Assembly (NCBI GenBank): GCA_030266465.1
Contig: JAJDIA010000005.1
Span: forward strand, 1 to 44,344
Direction: 5' to 3'
Origin: Parabacteroides sp. OttesenSCG-928-G21
Lineage (GTDB): Bacteria > Bacteroidota > Bacteroidia > Bacteroidales > Tannerellaceae
Length of the DNA stretch: 44,344 bases
Shown here: positions 38,105-44,344 of the stretch, piece after piece
Layout of the letters: each line of letters begins with the position of its first letter
Numbering within the stretch: the stretch's first letter is position 1
Translations under genes and position numbers: made by a program
Notes under the pieces: generated by a model
What the model was told of the DNA's origin: nothing
The model's database searches: none
What the model saw: the letters and a program-made list of their open reading frames with translations, nothing else

Positions 38105-38316
38105 GAATCCTCCCGAAAAGTTGTATAGCTGGTATTATAAAAAGATTCCACTTGGTATTATAGCACGCAGATGGACGCAGACTAAAGCGCGGATCTCCGC
38201 AGATAATTTATTATTAATTAAATATTTATCTGTGTTTATCCGCGCTTTAGTCTGCGTCATCTGCGTGCTCTATTATCATCGAAGAAGTATTACTCCTCAA
38301 GAATCCGGGGTGATCC
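38105..38316 (-). mobile_element. MITE-like element E2 (~212 bp), inverted copy of E1
   Basis: Reverse complement of E1 (16667-16879) aligns along nearly its whole length; right end GGGGTGATCC. A clean TSD is not apparent. Confidence 0.75.
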
Positions 38317-38325
38317 TATACAAAA

Positions 38326-38364
38326 AAATAACAAGGGAATACGCTTGAATGTATTCCCTTGTTC
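38326..38364 (-). terminator. Terminator of the tRNA cluster (minus strand)
   Basis: AACAAGGGAATAC gcttgaat GTATTCCCTTGTT, perfect 13-bp stem, T-rich tail on the minus strand (TATTTTTTTG). Confidence 0.8.
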
Positions 38365-38448
38365 GGGGTGGCGAACCCCCGTAAACGGGCATTCTCCACG
38401 GTTTTAATATCTTTGTAAATGTAGTAAATTATCACATTTATTTCATTG

Positions 38449-38532
38449 TGCGCAGGATGAGACTCGAACTCACACGCCGGAACCGGCACTACCCCCTCAA
38501 AGTAGCGTGTCTACCAATTCCACCACCTGCGC
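38449..38532 (-). tRNA. tRNA-Leu (anticodon GAG)
   Basis: GCGCAGGTGGTGGAATTGGTAGACACGCTACTTTGAGGGGGTAG...GAGTTCGAGTCTCATCCTGCGCA: class II tRNA with GCGCAGG/CCTGCGC acceptor. Confidence 0.95.
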
Positions 38533-38540
38533 ATAAGGGG

Positions 38541-38623
38541 TGCCCAGAACAGGACTCGAACCTGCACGGCTATTAACCACTCGCACCTGAAACGAGCGCG
38601 TCTACCAATTCCGCCACCTGGGC
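38541..38623 (-). tRNA. tRNA-Leu (anticodon CAG)
   Basis: GCCCAGGTGGCGGAATTGGTAGACGCGCTCGTTTCAGGTGCGAG...CAGGTTCGAGTCCTGTTCTGGGCA. Confidence 0.95.
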
Positions 38624-38670
38624 ATTCAAGAAAAAAAATTAAGGTAATCGCACATTACCTTTCTACTCTG

Positions 38671-38743
38671 AGCGAAAGACGGGACTCGAACCCGCGACCC
38701 TAACCTTGGCAAGGTTATGCTCTACCAACTGAGCTACTTTCGC
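38671..38743 (-). tRNA. tRNA-Gly (anticodon GCC)
   Basis: GCGAAAGTAGCTCAGTTGGTAGAGCATAACCTTGCCAAGGTTAGGGTCGCGGGTTCGAGTCCCGTCTTTCGCT. Confidence 0.96.
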
Positions 38744-38848
38744 ATGAATCGGGTGCAAATATAGGGCTATTTTTCAATTCACCAAAACTACAACCCGATT
38801 TTTCTTTTCCTATTCTGATCAAAATTCAAACCGACTCTCAGCGGTCGC

Positions 38849-39673
38849 TTATATTCTTGCGATTAGCTCCCTGAAAAGATTCGTCATCTTTTTCGCCGCA
38901 TTATTGGCGGCTTCAATCACATCGGCGCCATCATTCACGAAATCGTCCGCGAAATGATACCCCTCGTTCGTTATGACCGACATCCCGAACACGCGCATAT
39001 CCGCATGGCGAGCCACGATTACTTCCGACACCGTGCTCATCCCAACCGCATCTCCTCCAATCCGGCCAACAAAACCATATTCCGCCGGCGTCTCATAAGA
39101 CGGGCCGGTAAGGCCGACATACACCCCTTTCTTCAATTCAATTCCCTGTGTCTCGGCTATATCCTCCACCTGTCGGATAAACTCCAGGTCATACGGCCGC
39201 GTCATATCCGGAAAGCGAGGACCGAAATCCGGATTATTCGGACCGATCAACGGATTAGGCGCCATATTGATCTGATCCCGGATAATCATTAAATCACCCA
39301 CTTTAAACGTTGTATTCACACCGCCGGCCGCATTCGACACCAACAGATTCTTTATCCCCAGCAATTTCATCACGCGAATCGGGAAGGTTACTCTCGCCAT
39401 CGGATACCCTTCATAGTAATGAAAACGTCCCTGCATGGCAAGTACATATTTCTCTCCCAACTTACCACAGATCAAATTACCTTTGTGTCCGGTAGCCGTA
39501 GAGGTCATGAAATTAGGTATCTCCCCATAGGGTATCACGACCGCCTCTTCGATATGATCGGCCAATGCTCCCAATCCGCTACCCAGGATAATAGCCGTCT
39601 CCGGTTTTCCGTTAATCCGGGCAGCTATATAGTCCGCTGTTTTTTGATATTCCTCCGTCTTGATAATTTCCAT
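38849..39673 (-). CDS. Purine nucleoside phosphorylase
   Basis: [64 protein letters not shown]...[11 protein letters not shown]...[15 protein letters not shown]. Confidence 0.94.
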   Translation of the reverse strand: MEIIKTEEYQKTADYIAARINGKPETAIILGSGLGALADHIEEAVVIPYGEIPNFMTSTATGHKGNLICGKLGEKYVLAMQGRFHYYEGYPMARVTFPIRVMKLLGIKNLLVSNAAGGVNTTFKVGDLMIIRDQINMAPNPLIGPNNPDFGPRFPDMTRPYDLEFIRQVEDIAETQGIELKKGVYVGLTGPSYETPAEYGFVGRIGGDAVGMSTVSEVIVARHADMRVFGMSVITNEGYHFADDFVNDGADVIEAANNAAKKMTNLFRELIARI

Positions 39674-39697
39674 ACTCTTTCCTCTTAAAAATAATAG

Positions 39698-40954
39698 TTA
39701 GCGACTCATTAAGTTATAAGCAATTCGTGCCGTTTGTTCCATAATCTCGTCTTCTCCCGGCACTCTTTTATTCTCCATTACAATTCTTCCATTACATATC
39801 ACCGTATCTATGCAACTACCATTAGCGGCATAAACCAGATTAGACACAAAATCAAAATTCGGCGTAAAAGCCGGCATGTTCAGATCCACCAGACAAATAT
39901 CCGCCAAACGCCCTTCCGCTATCTTCCCCGCATTCAGGCCTATCACCGCCGCACCGGCTTCTGTAGCCGCGTGAAGCATCTCATCCGCCGTCAGCACCTC
40001 CGGATCTTTCCGCCAGGCCTTGCCCAGCAAAGAGGCCAGCTTCATCGCCTCCACCATATCCAGGTTATTAGACGAAGAACAACCATCCGTCCCAATCCCC
40101 ACAGTAATACCCGCCTGCTTCATCTCCGCAAATTTAAACGCTACGCCGGAAGCCAACTTCATATTGGATGCCGGATTATGCGCCACCTTCACGCCATTCG
40201 CCGCCAGCAATCCAATCTCCTCCTCATCCACATACAATCCATGCGCAATCAGCAAATGTGAAGAGAGAACACCCAACCGATCCAAATACCGCACAGGCGT
40301 CAGCCCGAACTTTTGAACTGAATTCTTCACCTCCTCTTCCGTCTCCGCCACATGAAGATGAACCAGCAAATCATGCTCCCTTGCGAACGCATGAATCCAC
40401 TGCAACAATTCGCCGGACACAGTATATATCGCATGCGGACCCAGCGAAAAAGAAATCCGGTCGCTATACCCGTTCGCACTTCCCTGTAGTTCCACAATAC
40501 TCTTTTTACATCTTTCCGCTAAAGTAGGATTAAAATGATCGAAACAGACGCCACTCAACACACCCCGTATCCCCATCTCTTCCACCGCGCGTGCCGTAGC
40601 ATCCAGCCGCTGATACATATCAAAGAAGGTCGTCGTGCCCGACTTAATCATCTCCAGACACGCCAGCTTCGCTCCCCAATACACATCCTCGTCCGTCATT
40701 TTCGCCTCGTTGGGCCAGATCTTTTGCTCCAGCCAGGGCATCAAAGGCATATCATCCCCATAACCACGAAACAGGGTCATGGCAGCATGCGTATGTGTAT
40801 TGACCAGACCGGGAATCACTGCTTTCCGTGAACCGTCAATTACTTTATCCGCCTTTACCGTTATCTCCGGAGCAATCTGTTTAATTAACTTCCCTTCTAT
40901 CAAAATATCAGCAGAAGCCCCGTCGAAAGCCACTCTTTTCAGCAGCAAACTCAT
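39698..40954 (-). CDS. Amidohydrolase, MTA/SAH (5'-deoxyadenosine) deaminase family
   Basis: VIPGLVNTHTHAAMTLFRGYGDDMPLMPWLEQKIWPNEAKMTDEDVYWGAKLACLEMIKSGTTTFFDMY...GIGTDGCSSSNNLDMVEAMKLASLL. Confidence 0.9.
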   Translation of the reverse strand: MSLLLKRVAFDGASADILIEGKLIKQIAPEITVKADKVIDGSRKAVIPGLVNTHTHAAMTLFRGYGDDMPLMPWLEQKIWPNEAKMTDEDVYWGAKLACLEMIKSGTTTFFDMYQRLDATARAVEEMGIRGVLSGVCFDHFNPTLAERCKKSIVELQGSANGYSDRISFSLGPHAIYTVSGELLQWIHAFAREHDLLVHLHVAETEEEVKNSVQKFGLTPVRYLDRLGVLSSHLLIAHGLYVDEEEIGLLAANGVKVAHNPASNMKLASGVAFKFAEMKQAGITVGIGTDGCSSSNNLDMVEAMKLASLLGKAWRKDPEVLTADEMLHAATEAGAAVIGLNAGKIAEGRLADICLVDLNMPAFTPNFDFVSNLVYAANGSCIDTVICNGRIVMENKRVPGEDEIMEQTARIAYNLMSR

Positions 40955-42261
40955 CCTTTTCCAAATTTAGCCCGCATATTCTTTATCTTTTCGTCACGGA
41001 TACGATTCAGCAAAGATGCAAATTTATCTCTTTTTATCGCAGCAAATGCGCAACTTTCTTTAATCTCCACGATTCCCAATTCCTCTTTCTCCAGTCCGCC
41101 TTTCTGAAACAGGAATCCCACCACGTCCTTCTTGCTCAGCTTATCCCGCTTCCCACGGTTAATCGACAGGGTTACCCACGCCGACTGCTCAGGCACTCTG
41201 TTCTTCTCCGGCAGGAAAAACTCCTCCGGCTCCGGCATGATATACTCCGGGATCGACTCTATCTCATTCAGAATCAGAAAAGCATTTCCCTCCGCCTGCA
41301 TACGTGCCGTACGCCCGTTGCGATGAATATACGCCTCCTCATTCAAAGGCAGATGATAATGAATCACATGCTGCACGTCCGGAATATCCAACCCCCGCGA
41401 AGCCAAATCCGTAGAGACAAAGACCGAAGCACTCCCGTTACGAAAACGAACCAACGCGCGCTCACGATCCAACTGCTCCATACCGCCATGAAAATAATCA
41501 TTATCCACCCCCTTTTCCGTCAGATAGTCACTCACCCTCTCCACCGCCTCACGCAGATTGCAGAAGATCAACGCCGATTCTCCGTTCAGCTCGCCCAAAA
41601 GCCCGTACAGCGTCTCCAGTTTATCTTTTACCGGAGATTGCACAAACCGCACAGTCAGCCCCTTCAACCTCCTGCCGGGCGTCAGGAACGACAACCGCAC
41701 AGGCGACTTTATCCCCGTAAAAGAGGGGATCTCAACAGCCTCGGTCGCCGAAGTCAACACACGGCGCCGCACCTCCGACAAGCTGCGCACAATCTCCTTC
41801 ATCTCCGAAAGAAAACCAAACTCCAGCGACTTATCAAACTCATCCAGAATCAATGTCGAAACCCGGCTTAAATCCACATTCCCCTTCTCGATATGATCCA
41901 CGATACGCCCCGGAGTACCCACCAATACCGCCGGCGGATGCTCCAGACTCTTCTTCTCCGTGCGGATAGGATGCCCGCCGTAGCAGCAAAGGATTTTATA
42001 ACCGGCGCCCAACGAACGAAAGACCGTCTCGATCTGCAACGCCAACTCCCGCGACGGCGCCACAATCAACGCCTGCACCGCGCGCTCATCAGGCTTCAAC
42101 ACCCTCAGCAGCGGCAACAAGAAAGCCAGCGTCTTCCCCGAGCCCGTCGGACTCAGCAACACCATATCCTTCTCCGTCCCCGCATCCAACACCGCTTGCT
42201 GCATCTCATTCAACTGCTCTATCCCTATATTCGCTAACGCCCTCCTGATCCTTTCGTCCAT
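40951..42261 (-). CDS. DEAD-box RNA helicase, DbpA-like
   Basis: LLSPTGSGKTLAFLLPLL, PSRELALQIE, GTPGRIVDH, LILDEFD, TSAT, FVSTDLASRGLDIPDVQHVIHYHLP, HRNGRTAR; C-terminal DbpA-type RNA-binding domain (WVTLSINRGKRDKLSKKDVVGFLFQKGGLEKEELGIVEIKESCAFAAI). Confidence 0.92.
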   Translation of the reverse strand: MDERIRRALANIGIEQLNEMQQAVLDAGTEKDMVLLSPTGSGKTLAFLLPLLRVLKPDERAVQALIVAPSRELALQIETVFRSLGAGYKILCCYGGHPIRTEKKSLEHPPAVLVGTPGRIVDHIEKGNVDLSRVSTLILDEFDKSLEFGFLSEMKEIVRSLSEVRRRVLTSATEAVEIPSFTGIKSPVRLSFLTPGRRLKGLTVRFVQSPVKDKLETLYGLLGELNGESALIFCNLREAVERVSDYLTEKGVDNDYFHGGMEQLDRERALVRFRNGSASVFVSTDLASRGLDIPDVQHVIHYHLPLNEEAYIHRNGRTARMQAEGNAFLILNEIESIPEYIMPEPEEFFLPEKNRVPEQSAWVTLSINRGKRDKLSKKDVVGFLFQKGGLEKEELGIVEIKESCAFAAIKRDKFASLLNRIRDEKIKNMRAKFGKG

Positions 42262-42334
42262 CTTTCTTCTATTGAATTATTCCGTTATACCAAAGGACAA
42301 AGGTATATATTATTTGCGGGGAAGCGGAGGGTTA

Positions 42335-42390
42335 TGATAGGAAATAGGAGATAGGAGATAGGAGATAGGAACTAGGAGATAGGAGATAGG
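42335..42390. repeat. Heptanucleotide-like microsatellite (GATAGGA/GGAGATA)n
   Basis: GATAGGAAATAGGAGATAGGAGATAGGAGATAGGAACTAGGAGATAGGAGATAGG. Confidence 0.9.
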
Positions 42391-42546
42391 ATTTCCGTAG
42401 GGGCGAACCCACATCCCCAGCTCCTCTCCTGGACAGGAGAGGGGGACCGCCGCTCTGCGGTGGTGGAGAGGTTGTCCCGTAGGGGCGAACCCATGTGTTC
42501 GCCCGTGTGTTTGTTGGGATGAATAGAGGTTAAGGGTATATGATGA

Positions 42547-42700
42547 GCCGCATAGCGGCTCCCTGTACACAGCCCCGTGCGGAAGCGCGGGGTAGGCAAT
42601 CAAACAACAAAAACAGCACCGCTACGCGGCGCATTTGATATGGATATCCCGATTCCCCGCGCTTCCGCACGGGGCTGTGTACAGGGAACCGCTACGCGGC
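42547..42700. repeat. Inverted repeat, 46-bp arms
   Basis: GCCGCATAGCGGCTCCCTGTACACAGCCCCGTGCGGAAGCGCGGGG (42547-42592) vs reverse complement of 42655-42700; inner 32 bp perfect. Confidence 0.95.
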
Positions 42701-42746
42701 TTTATGTTTCACAAGCGGGCGAACACACGAACAACCCCACTATCCC

Positions 42747-42886
42747 CGGCTCTCCTCCTTAGAAAAGGAGGAGTACTCGAGCGTGAGCGAGAGGGAGGTG
42801 GTTTGATCTATTCTTTTTTAAGTTACATCAAACCACCTCCCCTTCACGTTGTTCAGGTACTCCTCCTTTTCTAAGGAGGAGAGCCG
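42747..42886. repeat. Nested inverted repeat / cruciform
   Basis: Perfect 30-bp arms CGGCTCTCCTCCTTAGAAAAGGAGGAGTAC (42747-42776) and 42857-42886; inner perfect 15-bp arms GGGAGGTGGTTTGAT (42793-42807) and 42827-42841. Confidence 0.95.
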
Positions 42887-42932
42887 AGAATGTATATTCC
42901 CCCTACATTTTCAATTCGCGCTCGCGCGCGCC

Positions 42933-44057
42933 TCACGCCAACCCCTCCGGCTCCTTCACCTCATCAATCGTGAGGACTACCACGTCATCCTTCACCACCT
43001 CCACCGTGTAGGTTTCGTAGGATAGGGTTCCGAGGAGATCCTGATCATCCGTCGGGATGAAGCGCAGGCCCATCGGGGTGGAGTCCGTCTCATCATAAGA
43101 GATTTCGTCTAATGTGAAGCGGTTCGACCTCCCATCCGGGTGAAAGTCCATAATACCACCAATCATCCTTTCATCTATAAACTCGGCGAACTCATCAAAA
43201 TCAGTAGCCGTCACAAGCAGCGTCCGGCCATTGACCAACATCGTACTACGCGCCGTAAAACGGTAAGGCACGATCGGTCCCGGTTCCGGTTCGGGATGCG
43301 GATCAGGATCAGGATCCGTGCCGCTGCCCGGCTTACGGTAGGCGATGACGCGCTCCATGTTATGCAGTTCCGCGTTGAGTCCGTCGATGATCGCCGCCAG
43401 CTTCGTCCGCTTGTCGGCATCCTTCGCGCCCACTTCGTTCGTAGCATACAGGGAGTTCACGATATAGACCAGCGCATTAAACGCCTCGTCCACCGGCGGA
43501 CGCGCCATCTCCATATTGCCCTGTAGCTTCTGCTGCTCCACCCAACTATTACGTTGGACATAGGCCTGCTCGAACGCCTTGTTGGCATTGTCCAATAGCG
43601 TGATTACCGGCGCCAGACTCAGTTTCGTAACATGCACCTGATTTTTCGGCAACGCTAGATCCTTTACCAGATTCGTCACAAACGCCGTCGCCGTATTATA
43701 ACTCCTATGCGGCACATTTTTGTAATTATCGAACACCAGCATCAGCGCCTCCGAGGCCGCCCGAATCTCCGGATCGATACTATGCAAGCCCGACTTAACC
43801 GCCGAACGCAGCGAGATATATTCATTATCTCGCAGCTTGTCGGCCGCCTGAATCCCTTGCGTCCCCTCCATTTTTTTATTGTGCTTAAAGACAAGGTCTT
43901 CGTGCTCGAAAAGTTGTTTGTATAAGGCGTAAGATGCCGTTAGCTCCGTGAAATCCTGGACGGGTTCTTCCAGCAATTCCACCATCGTTTTATTTACTTG
44001 AAAATGCTCTGCGTTCTGCAATCTGCGCAAAACAGCAGTGCTACTGATAGATTTCAT
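42933..44057 (-). CDS. DUF6261-type protein with Pro/Asp/Glu linker
   Basis: MKSISSTAVLRRLQNAEHFQVNKTMVELLEEPVQDFTELTASYALYKQLFEHEDLVFKHNKKMEGTQGIQAADKLRD; linker GSGTDPDPDPHPEPEPGP. Start placed at the internal Met (44057). Confidence 0.7.
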   Translation of the reverse strand: MKSISSTAVLRRLQNAEHFQVNKTMVELLEEPVQDFTELTASYALYKQLFEHEDLVFKHNKKMEGTQGIQAADKLRDNEYISLRSAVKSGLHSIDPEIRAASEALMLVFDNYKNVPHRSYNTATAFVTNLVKDLALPKNQVHVTKLSLAPVITLLDNANKAFEQAYVQRNSWVEQQKLQGNMEMARPPVDEAFNALVYIVNSLYATNEVGAKDADKRTKLAAIIDGLNAELHNMERVIAYRKPGSGTDPDPDPHPEPEPGPIVPYRFTARSTMLVNGRTLLVTATDFDEFAEFIDERMIGGIMDFHPDGRSNRFTLDEISYDETDSTPMGLRFIPTDDQDLLGTLSYETYTVEVVKDDVVVLTIDEVKEPEGLA

Positions 44058-44344
44058 CTCTTTTAAAATTAAAATTAATACTAATTTAAGAAATAAAGAG
44101 ACGTCCACTTGCTCAACCCGCTGAACATCTACGGATTAGCAAAAGGCGATCTCGTGAATTTATCCGAAGACGCTTCTTCAGATTAAGAAGATTACGCACG
44201 CAAATGCGTCACACAGCCCGTTCTTCAAAAAGAACAAAAGGCAAAAATAGTCTTCCCATTATTCACTATACCAAATCTATCTATATCACAAAACAGTAAA
44301 ATACCTATCGCGCGAAAAATAAGCAATAATTTTCAAACAAACAA

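Noticed and set aside
38365-38450. Additional tRNA or small RNA next to the tRNA cluster (GGGGTGGCGAACCCCCGTAAACGGGC)
   Set aside because: No tRNA-like cloverleaf could be assembled; left unassigned.
41800-41860. DEFD instead of DEAD in the DbpA-like helicase as a novelty
   Set aside because: Substitutions at this position occur in DEAD-box-like proteins, and the other helicase motifs look intact.
41323-41871. Plus-strand ORFs opposite the deaminase and helicase (39734-42237)
   Set aside because: Overlap confident minus-strand genes and have Arg/Gln/His-rich composition typical of antisense frames.
42310-42874. Short ORFs in the repeat-rich spacer (SPISYLLVPISYLL..., ALPHGAVYREPL...)
   Set aside because: They are translations of microsatellite and inverted-repeat DNA; the same peptide (PHGAVYREPL) arises from both arms.

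Overview
This 44.3 kb window looks like the chromosome of a gut Bacteroidales, probably Parabacteroides-like. That is an inference from gene content, TAnnTTTG-type -7 promoter elements, and DUF5916, DUF6261 and DUF4494-like genes. From left to right it holds: (i) a C39-like/VKOR/thioredoxin fusion followed by two six-cysteine double-glycine-leader peptides in a duplicated cassette; (ii) a tandem pair of beta-propeller-like lipoproteins; (iii) mgtE with an elaborate leader; (iv) housekeeping genes (DHOD-like, YggS, DUF4494, ndk, YigZ, nhaA); (v) a REC-histidine kinase and a roughly 12 kb minus-strand exopolysaccharide operon (CheY-like regulator, sugar transferase, half-size TolC-like protein, Wzc-like, Wzy-like, Wzx-like and several glycosyltransferases); (vi) glyA, a DUF5916 outer-membrane protein and a Gly-Leu-Leu tRNA cluster; (vii) purine salvage genes, a DbpA-like helicase, a palindrome-rich spacer and a DUF6261 gene. 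Four signals most deserve follow-up. First, three unrelated-sequence intergenic arrays share the same architecture of 4 x 22 bp dyad-symmetric units. Second, a MITE-like family has 8-bp target-site duplications and swappable interiors, one of which carries a 22-bp array. Third, the mgtE 5' leader encodes an acidic 16-aa uORF and three mutually exclusive hairpins, the last masking the Shine-Dalgarno. Fourth, the secreted six-Cys peptides have defensin-like spacing and lie next to a disulfide-forming fusion protein. No database or folding tool was run, so family names rest on motif recognition.
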